A stretch of 29,507 nt of DNA from an uncultured Oscillospiraceae bacterium. GTDB taxonomy: Bacteria > Bacillota > Clostridia > Oscillospirales > Oscillospiraceae. The stretch is from contig CAJUSG010000016.1 in NCBI GenBank assembly GCA_910589085.1, positions 12,181 through 41,687 of the forward strand, written 5' to 3'. Positions 9,274 through 16,505 of the stretch are shown piece after piece. Both the position numbers and the translations under genes were made by a program. The notes under the pieces are model-generated. The model made no database searches. It had not been told where the DNA came from and was given only the letters and a program-made list of their open reading frames with translations. Numbering within the stretch: position 1 is the first letter of the stretch; each line of letters begins with the position of its first letter.

Positions 9274-10101
9274 GTGGAGAATCTGCGGAACAAGCTGAAC
9301 AGCCGGCGCGGGGCGTCCATTCTGCTGGCCCTGCTGTTTCTGCTGGTGTGCATGATGGTGGCCGCCTCTATTCTGATGGCTGCGGTGTCCAACGGGGGCA
9401 AGCTGGGCAGCAACCGGGAGGCCCAGCAGCGGTATCTCACCCTGTCCTCGGCCATCACCCTGGTCAGCGACCAGCTCACCGCGGCCCAGTACCGGGGGAG
9501 GTATACCCACACCGTGACGGATGTCAAAAAGCCGGTCACCACCAGGCATCCGGACGGAACCACCACCACGGACTGGGTACACGACTACTGGCAGCACTCC
9601 TACAGGCGGGAGGACGGGGAATTTGTCTGCGGCCTGAACGGCCCGGCGGCCCCGGTCCTGCTCCTGGGGGATAACCTGGACCAGCTGTTTGCCGGCCGCT
9701 TCCAGGAGGCGAGCGTGGCGGACCGGCAGACGGGCAACCGCTACGACGCATTTACCCCCCGGCCGCTGCCGGCGGTGCCGGAGTTCTGCGACCTCACCCT
9801 GACCCTCCAAAGCCCGTCGGAGGACTATCCCGGCCTGGCGGGGGAGGAGGTGCGGGTCCGGGTGAGCTTCCGGAGCACCGGCGACCTCCACCTCCTGGCC
9901 GAGCTAGACGAGAAGGGGCGGGACGGCGCGGTGGTCCACACCCACACCATGCAGGCGGAGCTGCGGGCGTCCCTGTCCCCCGTGGAGCTCTTCACCCTGG
10001 CGGGGGGAGACGGAACGGGCCGGGCGGGGACCCACAGCGAGCAGACCGAGGTGCTGACCTGGACGCTGAGCTGGGTAGCCAAGGGGAAGGAGGAGCCATG
10101 A
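9274..10101 (+). CDS. PilX-like pilus assembly / minor pilin protein
   Basis: A 275-residue protein with a GTG start, 7 bp after GGAGGG. A short basic leader ending RRG is followed by a hydrophobic helix ASILLALLFLLVCMMVAA (about residues 14-36). The mature N-terminus lacks the E5 of classical pilins, as in the PilX/GspK type of minor pilins that initiate assembly. The rest is soluble, beta-rich, with no recognised domain. It starts 18 bp after the giant pilin and overlaps the next gene by ATGA, so it is translationally coupled. Family call rests on the leader, position and size only. Confidence 0.65.
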   Translation: MENLRNKLNSRRGASILLALLFLLVCMMVAASILMAAVSNGGKLGSNREAQQRYLTLSSAITLVSDQLTAAQYRGRYTHTVTDVKKPVTTRHPDGTTTTDWVHDYWQHSYRREDGEFVCGLNGPAAPVLLLGDNLDQLFAGRFQEASVADRQTGNRYDAFTPRPLPAVPEFCDLTLTLQSPSEDYPGLAGEEVRVRVSFRSTGDLHLLAELDEKGRDGAVVHTHTMQAELRASLSPVELFTLAGGDGTGRAGTHSEQTEVLTWTLSWVAKGKEEP

Positions 10102-10409
10102 GAAAGAAGCTGAGAGAGCGCCGGGGGGAGACCCTGGTGGAGCTGCTGGCATCCATTCTCATCGGGGCGCTGTCGGTGGCCCTTCTGGTGGGAGGAATCA
10201 TGGTCTCTGTCCGCCTGGGCCTGGACGCCCGGGAGCGGGATGAGGACTACTACCGGCAGCTCACGGCGGCGGAGGCCCGGAGGGGCCCCGCCCTGCCCGG
10301 GGCGGTTGAGGTGGTGAACACCCAAAACGGCCTGAAAAACTCCATATCGGTCAGCGTCTGGGGTGGCGGCAGGACCTGGTCCTACTCCTGGGAGGGGGCC
10401 GGCCCATGA
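10098..10409 (+). CDS. Small prepilin-like protein (minor pilin)
   Basis: A 103-residue protein beginning MRKKLRERRG then ETLVELLASILIGALSVALL: a class III signal with cleavage after G10, a mature first residue E instead of F, and the conserved E5. The soluble part after the helix is only about 70 residues, small for a pilin head. Its ATG overlaps the previous stop and its stop overlaps the next start (ATGA on both sides), which suggests production in a fixed ratio with its neighbours. Probable minor pilin of the GspI/PilV type. Confidence 0.75.
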   Translation: MRKKLRERRGETLVELLASILIGALSVALLVGGIMVSVRLGLDARERDEDYYRQLTAAEARRGPALPGAVEVVNTQNGLKNSISVSVWGGGRTWSYSWEGAGP

Positions 10410-10951
10410 GGAAAAAGCTGCGGGACACCTCGGGCCTGACCCTGGTGGAGCTGCTGTGCGGGATTGTGATTCTGGTCCTGCTGGGCCTGCTGGTCAACGC
10501 GGGCATCGGGGTGGCGGCAAAGAGCTACCGTGAGCTCACGGCGGCGGCGGAGACTCAGCTGCTGCTGTCCACCGCGGCGGACGCCCTGGCCGGCGAGCTG
10601 CGTTTCGCCCAGGAGGTCACGGCGGAGGCGGGCCGGCTCACCAGCTACCGCAGCCCCTCCTTCGGGGCGCGCACGACGCTGGAGCTGAAGGAGGGCCGCA
10701 TCCTGGCCGGGGGAAGGCATCTGCTGCCCCCGGGCTGGCAGAGCGGGGACCGCTATGAGGGCGGAGCCTACCGGGGCGAGGCCTACAAGGTCCGTGAGCT
10801 GGATATCCAGTGGGATGAGACGGACGGCACATTTCATATCAGCCTGAAGGTGGTCTGGACGGGGGACGAGGGGGTCGGCGCGGAGACCGAGCTGACCGTC
10901 CGCTGCCTGAACGGGCCCGGCAAGACAGAGGAAGGGGAGACGCCTCCATGA
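10406..10951 (+). CDS. Minor prepilin-like protein (GspJ/PilW type)
   Basis: A 181-residue protein with the leader MRKKLRDTSG and then LTLVELLCGIVILVLLGLLV, including E5 of the mature form. The longer soluble part ends in repeated beta strands (FHISLKVVW, TELTVRCLNG), as in PilW/GspJ minor pilins. It is translationally coupled by ATGA overlaps to the small pilin before it and to pilB after it. With the two genes before it, it likely forms the tip or priming complex on which the major pilins assemble. Confidence 0.75.
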   Translation: MRKKLRDTSGLTLVELLCGIVILVLLGLLVNAGIGVAAKSYRELTAAAETQLLLSTAADALAGELRFAQEVTAEAGRLTSYRSPSFGARTTLELKEGRILAGGRHLLPPGWQSGDRYEGGAYRGEAYKVRELDIQWDETDGTFHISLKVVWTGDEGVGAETELTVRCLNGPGKTEEGETPP

Positions 10952-12633
10952 AATACATCCGGCTTGGCGACCTGCTGGTCAAGAGCGGAACCATCACCCA
11001 GGGGCAGCTGGACGAGGCGCTGGCCCTCCAGTCGGGCAGCGGCGAGCGCCTGGGCGCCGTGCTACAAAAGCACGGCTTCATCACCGAGAAGCAGCTGATC
11101 GACACCCTGATGGACCAGCTGGGGGTGGAATTTGTCGATCTGAACACCTGTGCCATCCCCCCTGAGATGGCCCAGCTTCTGCCCAGGGCCATTGCGAAGA
11201 AGTACATGGTGCTCCCCATCCGGGCCAACCGGACGGACGTGAAGCTGGCCATGGCCGACCCGCTGAACTTCGTGGCGGTGGAGGAGGTGCAGGCCGTCAC
11301 CCGACGCAGGGTGATCCCGGTCATCGCGGCCTCGGCGGCCCTGGAGCGGGCGGTCCAGAACCTGTACAGCAACCAGGGGGCCATGCAGGCCATCGAGGAC
11401 ATGCGCCGGGACCTGATCGGGGGCCAGTACGGCGCGGTCCAGACCCCGGAGCTGGCGGTGGACGAGGAGGAGGCGGACGCCGCCCCGGCCATCCGCCTGG
11501 TGAACTCCATCATCGACCGGGCCTGTACCGAGGGGGCCAGCGACGTCCACCTGGAGCCCGGCGAGGGTGGCATGACCATCCGTATGCGCATCGACGGGGC
11601 TCTGCGGCCCATCATCCCGGTGCCCCGTGAGCTCCAGAGCTCGGTCATCTCCCGGCTGAAGATCATGGCCCGGATGGACATCGCCCAGAAGAACATCCCC
11701 CAGGACGGCCGGGCGGCGGCCACCGTCCGGCAGGAGGCGGTGGACCTGCGCATCTCCACCCTGCCCACCATCCACGGGGAGAAGGTGGTGATCCGCCTTC
11801 TGCGGAAGACGCCGGAGCTGGCCACCCTGGAGGGCATCGGCCTGGAGGGGGAGAACCGGGAGCGCTTCTGCGCCCTGCTGGACCGGACCCGGGAGGGGGC
11901 CATCCTGATGGTGGGGCCCACGGGCTCGGGCAAGACCTCCACCCTCTACGCCATGATCGACCGGCTCAAGAGCGAGGAGGTAAACCTGGTCTCCCTGGAG
12001 GACCCGGTGGAGTACCACATCGACGGGGTGTGCCAGGTCCAGATCAACGAGAGGACGGGCCTCACCTTTGCCAACGCCCTGCGCTCGGTGCTCCGCCAGG
12101 ACCCGGATATCATCGCGGTGGGCGAAATTCGTGACGGGGACACGGCGGAGATCGCCATGCGGGCGGCCATGACGGGCCACCTGGTGCTGTCCACCGTCCA
12201 CACCAACAACGCCGTCTCCTCGGTGGACCGTCTGCTGGACATCGGCGTGGAGCCCTACCTGGTGGCCGGGGCGGTGAAGGGGATCATCTCCCAGCGGCTG
12301 GTGCGGCGGATCTGTCCCCACTGCCGCCGGCCCTACTCCCCCGGGGCGGAGGAGCAGGCGGCCATAGGCATGGAGCCGGCGGACCGGCAGTTCTACCGGG
12401 GTCAGGGCTGCGGCGAGTGCTTCAATACGGGCTACCGGGGGCGGGTGGGGGTCTTCGAGGTCCTGCCCGTCACCTCCGGGTTACGCCGGGCCATCTACGC
12501 CCACGACCTGCGCCAGCTGGAGGAGGCGGTAGGCCGGGCGGATTTCCGCCCCATCATGGAGGACTGCCGCCGTCTGGTGCTGGAGGGAATCACCACGCCG
12601 GAGGAGGTCCAGCGTGTGCTGGGAGAAGGATAG
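10948..12633 (+). CDS. pilB: PilB-type pilus extension ATPase
   Basis: A 561-residue hexameric ATPase that powers pilus extension at the inner face of the membrane. The N-terminus holds two copies of the 24-residue MshEN motif, RLGxxLxxxG...LxxxLxxQ, at residues 5-28 and 34-57, separated by five residues; this arrangement is the described c-di-GMP-binding form. The ATPase core shows Walker A GPTGSGKTS (about 322-330), the Asp box and VGEIRD Walker B (about 390), and STVHTNNA. A zinc site is formed by C456/C459 and C488/C491. The start overlaps the minor pilin stop (ATGA). Length and motif order are those of PilB/GspE. Confidence 0.96.
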   Translation: MKYIRLGDLLVKSGTITQGQLDEALALQSGSGERLGAVLQKHGFITEKQLIDTLMDQLGVEFVDLNTCAIPPEMAQLLPRAIAKKYMVLPIRANRTDVKLAMADPLNFVAVEEVQAVTRRRVIPVIAASAALERAVQNLYSNQGAMQAIEDMRRDLIGGQYGAVQTPELAVDEEEADAAPAIRLVNSIIDRACTEGASDVHLEPGEGGMTIRMRIDGALRPIIPVPRELQSSVISRLKIMARMDIAQKNIPQDGRAAATVRQEAVDLRISTLPTIHGEKVVIRLLRKTPELATLEGIGLEGENRERFCALLDRTREGAILMVGPTGSGKTSTLYAMIDRLKSEEVNLVSLEDPVEYHIDGVCQVQINERTGLTFANALRSVLRQDPDIIAVGEIRDGDTAEIAMRAAMTGHLVLSTVHTNNAVSSVDRLLDIGVEPYLVAGAVKGIISQRLVRRICPHCRRPYSPGAEEQAAIGMEPADRQFYRGQGCGECFNTGYRGRVGVFEVLPVTSGLRRAIYAHDLRQLEEAVGRADFRPIMEDCRRLVLEGITTPEEVQRVLGEG

Positions 12634-12644
12634 GAGGAAGAGAA

Positions 12645-13718
12645 ATGACAGAAGAATATGTAACCAGGGCCCGGGCAGCCGGAGCCTCTGACATCCATCT
12701 GGTGGCGGGGCTGACCCCCCGGTGCCGGGTAGACGGGGCCATCCGGCCCCTGGGGGAGGAGGTCCTCACCCCCCTGCAATGCGAGGAGCTGGTCCAGGAG
12801 CTGGCTGGCGGGGAGCTGGCCACCCTGCGGGTGGTGGGGGAGGCCGACCTGGCCCTGACCATCGCCGGGGTGCGGTGCCGGCTGAACCTGTTCCGCCAGC
12901 AGGGCGGCTGGTCGGCCGCCATCCGCCTGCTGAATGAGCACATCCCCGACCTGTCGGAGCTGGGCCTGCCCAAGGTGGTGTCCGACTTCCCGGCTTACAG
13001 CCAGGGTCTGGTCCTCATCACGGGGGAGACGGGCTCGGGCAAGTCCACCACTCTGGCGGCCATTCTGAACCAGATCAACCGGCAGGAGGCCAAGCACATC
13101 CTCACCCTGGAGGACCCCATTGAGTACGTTTACACCCCGGACCGGTGCGTCATCAACCAGCGTGAGGTGGGCAAGGACACCCAGTCCTTCGCGGCGGGTC
13201 TGCGGGCGGCCCTTCGGGAGGACCCGGACGTGATCCTGGTGGGCGAGATGCGGGACCTGGAGACCATCGAGACGGCCCTCACGGCGGCGGAGACGGGCCA
13301 TCTGGTCTTCGGCACGGTGCACACCAACTCGGCGGCCGACTCCATCGACCGCATGGTAGACGTATTCCCGGCCCAACGCCAGCAGCAGATACGGCTTCAG
13401 CTTTCCATGACGCTGAAGGCGGTGCTCAGCCAGCAGCTTCTGCCCAGGGCGGGCGGGGGCCGGGTGCTGGCCTGCGAGGTGATGAAGGTAGACGGCGCCA
13501 TCCGCAACCTGATCCGGGAGGGCAAGACCCCTCAGATCGCCAACGCCATCCAGACCACGGGGGCAGCGGGCAACATTCTGATGGACCGCTGTCTGCAAAA
13601 TCTCCGTACGGCGGGGGTCATCAGCGAGGAGACCTTCCGCGCGGCCCTGCGTGACCAGAGCCAGGCTGCGGCTCCGGCCAACGGGGCGCGGGGGACCGGG
13701 CTGAAGCGTCCGCTGTAG
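12645..13718 (+). CDS. pilT: PilT-type pilus retraction ATPase
   Basis: A 357-residue ATPase. The ATG at 12645 follows AGGAGGAAG, and the homology to PilT starts here; the frame stays open upstream only inside pilB. Walker A GETGSGKST is at residues 127-135, Walker B LVGEMRD near 200, and the PilT-specific AIRNLIREGK motif near 285 identifies it as the retraction motor rather than a second PilB. It has no MshEN domain and no zinc cysteines. It lies 11 bp after pilB. The last 20 residues are Ala/Gly-rich and probably flexible. Retraction implies twitching motility or DNA uptake capacity. Confidence 0.95.
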   Translation: MTEEYVTRARAAGASDIHLVAGLTPRCRVDGAIRPLGEEVLTPLQCEELVQELAGGELATLRVVGEADLALTIAGVRCRLNLFRQQGGWSAAIRLLNEHIPDLSELGLPKVVSDFPAYSQGLVLITGETGSGKSTTLAAILNQINRQEAKHILTLEDPIEYVYTPDRCVINQREVGKDTQSFAAGLRAALREDPDVILVGEMRDLETIETALTAAETGHLVFGTVHTNSAADSIDRMVDVFPAQRQQQIRLQLSMTLKAVLSQQLLPRAGGGRVLACEVMKVDGAIRNLIREGKTPQIANAIQTTGAAGNILMDRCLQNLRTAGVISEETFRAALRDQSQAAAPANGARGTGLKRPL

Positions 13719-13751
13719 CGGCGGCGTGGACGGGAAGGAGGGAAGAGACCC

Positions 13752-14960
13752 ATGCCCACATACAGATACGAGGGTGCCTACGCCGGCGGTGAGCGAGTAA
13801 CGGGGGTGGTGGAGGCGGTGAGCCAGACGGCGGCGGTGGCCCAGATACGCCAGAGCTGCGAGGTAGTGCTGTCCCTGAAGGAGGTGCCCCGCGCGGCGGT
13901 CCGGGACCCGCTGGCCCGTTTCCAGAGGATCAGCGCCAAGAGCCTGGCCCTCACCTGCCGGCAGTTCGCCATCATTCTGAAGGCGGGCCTGCCTCTGGTG
14001 CAGACGGTGGACCTGGTAGCGGAGCAGTGCCCGGACAGGGCGCTGGGTCGGCTGCTGCGCCAGGTGTCGGAGGACGTGTCCAACGGCTGGAGCCTGAGCT
14101 ACAGCTTTTCCCAGCGCGGGGAGCGTTCCCTGCCGGTCACCTTCCGGGAGACGGTCCGGGCGGGGGAGGAGTCGGGCGACCTGCTGTCCTCCTTCGACCG
14201 GATGGCGGAGTACTACCACCGGATGAACAAGACCCGTGAGAGCGTGGTCAGCGCCCTGACCTACCCGGCCTTTGTGCTGGCGGTGGCGGCTGTGGTGGTG
14301 GCCATCATCATGGGCTACGCGGTGCCCACCTTCACCGGCATGTTCCAGTCCATGGACGTGGAGCTGCCCTGGGTGACGGTGGCCCTCATCGGGGTGTCGA
14401 ACTTTTTCCAGCGGTACGCCCTGGTGCTGCTGGGGGTCATGGCCCTGGCGGTGTTTCTCCTGCGGCTGTACGGTCTGACGGAGAAGGGCGGGGCTGTCCT
14501 GGCGGGGCTTCAGCTAAAGCTCCCCCTGATTGGGGAGGTCGTCCGCATGTCCGGGGCCAGCCAGTTCGCCCATACCATGTCCACCCTGCTCACGGCGGGG
14601 ATGCCCATTCTCCAGGCCATCGAGGTGTCGGGCCGGACCATGACCAACCAGTGCATGTCCGACGAGGTGCTGAATACCCTCCCCAGGGTGGAGGGCGGCC
14701 GTCCTCTGGGGGAGTGCATGAGCTATGCCAGGGAGCTGCCCCCCATGCTGGTGCAGATGACGGCGGTGGGCGAGGCCACCGGGTCCATGGAGTCCACCCT
14801 GAAGGTGCTGGCCGAGTACTACGACAACGAGGTGGAGGTGCGCACAAAGCGGGCCCTGGCCCTTCTGGAGCCCACCATCATTGTGGTACTGGCGATTTTT
14901 GTTGTGTTTATCCTCATGGCGGTCTATCTGCCTATGTTTAGTATGTATTCCGCAATTTGA
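13752..14960 (+). CDS. pilC: PilC/GspF pilus platform membrane protein
   Basis: A 402-residue inner-membrane protein on which PilB and PilT act. It has two related T2SSF domains (about 65-190 and 270-390), each with the conserved LxxGxPLxxAL-like segment (LKAGLPLVQTVD and LTAGMPILQAIE), and three membrane helices near residues 170-195, 215-240 and 375-398. The start ATG follows GGAGGG. It is the last gene of the tightly packed part of the operon; 92 bp then separate it from the first major pilin. Confidence 0.95.
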   Translation: MPTYRYEGAYAGGERVTGVVEAVSQTAAVAQIRQSCEVVLSLKEVPRAAVRDPLARFQRISAKSLALTCRQFAIILKAGLPLVQTVDLVAEQCPDRALGRLLRQVSEDVSNGWSLSYSFSQRGERSLPVTFRETVRAGEESGDLLSSFDRMAEYYHRMNKTRESVVSALTYPAFVLAVAAVVVAIIMGYAVPTFTGMFQSMDVELPWVTVALIGVSNFFQRYALVLLGVMALAVFLLRLYGLTEKGGAVLAGLQLKLPLIGEVVRMSGASQFAHTMSTLLTAGMPILQAIEVSGRTMTNQCMSDEVLNTLPRVEGGRPLGECMSYARELPPMLVQMTAVGEATGSMESTLKVLAEYYDNEVEVRTKRALALLEPTIIVVLAIFVVFILMAVYLPMFSMYSAI

Positions 14961-15020
14961 CCCATCGCAAGGTTGTTATTCCGAGCCTTCGCCAACCCGG
15001 GCTCTGAATATATATTCCAG

Positions 15021-15053
15021 TTTTAGGAAGGAAAGGAGGGAATTTTCCTAAAA
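15021..15053 (+). promoter_or_regulatory. Hairpin presenting the pilA1 ribosome site
   Basis: TTTTAGGAA (15021-15029) pairs perfectly with TTCCTAAAA (15045-15053), whose last A is the first base of the pilA1 start codon. The 15-nt loop holds GGAAAGGAGGGAA, the ribosome site, with several GGA motifs. A GGA in a hairpin loop over the ribosome site is the classical CsrA target layout. Just upstream is a perfect 12-bp palindrome GAATATATATTC (15006-15017). Confidence 0.6.
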
Positions 15054-15451
15054 TGAAAGGGTTGAGGGAAAAATTCCGTAATAAAAAAGGCTTTACGCTG
15101 GTTGAGATGCTGATTGTGGTGGCCATTATCGCTATCCTGATCGTTGTATCTGTTCCGTTGATTGGAAGCTCTTTGGACAAAGCCCGTGAGGCGGTTGATG
15201 CTGCAAATGAACGTTCCGCTACCGGCCTTGCAACTATCTACTATCTTACATCTGAGAACGCAGGCGATAACTTCGATACTGGTGTAACTAAATACTATGC
15301 TATCGATGCTGACAGTAAACAGGGTACTTTAGTTGATGATGAGCCAACATCTGGTTATGGACAGTCAAAAGAGCACAAGGGTGAAGTTATTAAGGTAGTG
15401 ATTAAAACCCCGACAGATACCAACGACGGAATTACACTTACCTGGGAATAA
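15053..15451 (+). CDS. pilA: Type IV major pilin 1
   Basis: A 132-residue prepilin. The leader MKGLREKFRNKKG is followed by FTLVEMLIVVAIIAILIVVS, the textbook N-methylated helix with E5. The head domain is about 90 residues, with no cysteine pair, as in many Clostridia pilins. Base composition is clearly AT-richer than the neighbouring pilus genes, with codons (GTT, GCT, ACT, TAT) typical of highly expressed genes in such genomes or of later acquisition. It is followed 230 bp later by a paralogue that shares the first 60 residues and little of the head. Either could be the main fibre subunit. Confidence 0.95.
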   Translation: MKGLREKFRNKKGFTLVEMLIVVAIIAILIVVSVPLIGSSLDKAREAVDAANERSATGLATIYYLTSENAGDNFDTGVTKYYAIDADSKQGTLVDDEPTSGYGQSKEHKGEVIKVVIKTPTDTNDGITLTWE

Positions 15452-15480
15452 TGAATTCCTAATCAGCAATAACCAAAACA

Positions 15481-15684
15481 TCCCTCAACCGATCCCTGGG
15501 TTGGCGAAGAAGGTTGGGGGCGAGTAACCATCAAATTGGAAGATTTAAATATCTCCTTCCCACGGAGGCACAAAGGTTAAACCTTTGTCGTCTACCCGTG
15601 GGTAGACGATGGGCACTCACCCCCAAGGAAATTGGGCGGTAGCCCGGCGCTGCCCGACCCACCCCAAGAAAGGAAGATATTTAG
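15481..15684 (+). ncRNA. Structured leader RNA of the second pilin gene (candidate riboswitch-like element)
   Basis: The 233-bp gap before pilA2 is packed with complementary segments: CCCTCAACC/GGTTGGGGG (15482-15519), ACAAAGG/CCTTTGT and CGTCTACC/GGTAGACG side by side (about 15570-15608), and CCCAA/TTGGG inside a GGGC/GCCC stem (about 15612-15647). TAAATATCT (15546-15554) is perfectly complementary to AGATATTTA (15675-15683), which lies between the pilA2 ribosome site and start codon. The same segment can instead pair locally with GGAAGA (15538-15543). This looks like a switch between a hidden and an open ribosome site. I cannot match it to a known riboswitch class. Confidence 0.55.
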
Positions 15685-16077
15685 ATGAAAAAGTTAAGAG
15701 AAAAGCTGAACACAAAGCTCAGCAAAAACGGCGGTTTTACGCTGGTTGAGATGCTCATCGTCGTCGCCATTATCGCTATTTTAATTGCAGTATCTATTCC
15801 GCTGATTAGTAGTTCTTTGGATGAGGCTAAAGAAGCGACAGATGCGGCAAACCTGCGTTCGGCGCAGGCCCTTGGAATGATTAAATATCTGACAGAAGGT
15901 TCTGTTGCAGATGGCACATACTATTACCTTATTTCAGACAATAAAAGTGGAACTTTGTCAAAGACAGCTCCCGGTGCCGCAGATTACTATGGGCATGTTG
16001 CAGGAGATTACATTGAAGTAGTTATTGACCATGACAATACAGATGAAACCCAAATTGTTGTAGCAGATTGGAAATAG
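15685..16077 (+). CDS. Type IV major pilin 2
   Basis: A 130-residue prepilin paralogue of the preceding gene. The leader MKKLREKLNTKLSKNGG is followed by FTLVEMLIVVAIIAILIAVS with E5. The head ends in an alternating hydrophobic strand (EVVIDHDNTDETQIVVADWK). Like pilin 1 it is AT-richer than the rest of the locus. The start ATG follows AAAGGAAG, which lies at the base of the structured leader. Its separate leader suggests that its expression is set apart from pilin 1, so the pair may give pili of different composition. Confidence 0.94.
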   Translation: MKKLREKLNTKLSKNGGFTLVEMLIVVAIIAILIAVSIPLISSSLDEAKEATDAANLRSAQALGMIKYLTEGSVADGTYYYLISDNKSGTLSKTAPGAADYYGHVAGDYIEVVIDHDNTDETQIVVADWK

Positions 16078-16094
16078 AAGCCACAATAGAGCGA

Positions 16095-16114
16095 ACGCCC
16101 GCGACAGCGGGCGT
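16095..16114 (+). terminator. GC hairpin after pilin 2 (weak terminator or 3' stabiliser)
   Basis: ACGCCCGC, loop GACA, GCGGGCGT: a perfect 8-bp hairpin 17 bp after the pilA2 stop. No T tract follows, so rho-independent termination is doubtful. A second stem, CCTCCAAG/CTTGGAGG (16115-16150), follows directly. Either may protect the abundant pilin mRNA 3' end. Confidence 0.4.
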
Positions 16115-16163
16115 CCTCCAAGGGGTGCGGGGGTCCGCGCTTCTTGGAGGGCGTCTGGAGGGG

Positions 16164-16283
16164 CCCTCTCAGTCAGCCTTCGGCTGCCAGCTCCCCCAAA
16201 GGGGGAGCTAAGGACGGGCGGCGGATACGGACCTTACCTCTCCCTTTGGGAGAGGTGGCACGGCGGAGCCGTGACGGAGAGGG
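16164..16283. repeat. Dispersed MITE-like repeat, 120 bp
   Basis: Begins CCCTCTCAGTCAGCC and ends GTGACGGAGAGGG, so the ends are imperfect inverted repeats. It contains the hairpins AGCTCCCCCAAAGGGGGAGCT and CCTCTCCCTTTGGGAGAGG. A related but shorter copy lies inside the coding sequence at 29008-29106. I associate repeats of this form with Oscillospiraceae chromosomes. Together with flanking sequence it fills most of the 428-bp gene-free stretch 16078-16505. Confidence 0.7.
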
Positions 16284-16339
16284 CGGCCCCGTCAAATTAC
16301 CCAAAGGGAGGCGAAAAAGGGGGAACCGGGGACAAAAGT

Positions 16340-16482
16340 GTCCGTGCAGAGCGGACGGTATCCTTTTAAAGCCCCAAAATGCCCTGAAAAGCACCTGGAG
16401 CGGTCAAAAAAGGGCAGAAAAGCAGTGTATTATATAGCCAAAATATTACAAACGGTATTTGACGTCCGCGTGGAGCGGACGT
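16340..16482 (+). promoter_or_regulatory. Leader of pilD with two matching GTCCG hairpins
   Basis: GTCCGTGCAGAGCGGACG (16340-16357) and GTCCGCGTGGAGCGGACG (16464-16481) share one hairpin design about 124 bp apart. The second (ACGTCCGC/GCGGACGT, 16462-16482) is followed by TTTA and lies 10 bp before the pilD ribosome site. Between them the sequence is AT-rich (GTATTATATAGCC near 16425), where a promoter for pilD-pilMNO is plausible. The second hairpin could act as an attenuator. Confidence 0.4.
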
Positions 16483-16505
16483 TTTAGGGGAAGGAGCTGA
16501 CAGGC

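Noticed and set aside
14987..15509. pilA1 as a proven invertible cassette
   Set aside because: The inverted repeats are only 15 nt with a mismatch at DNA level, and the start of the pilin sits close to one end; no recombinase lies nearby. Kept only as a weak lead.
15570..15684. c-di-GMP riboswitch upstream of pilA2
   Set aside because: The class I signature GACGCAAAGC is absent and the resemblance to class II is partial, without a matching closing stem. Kept as an unassigned structured leader.
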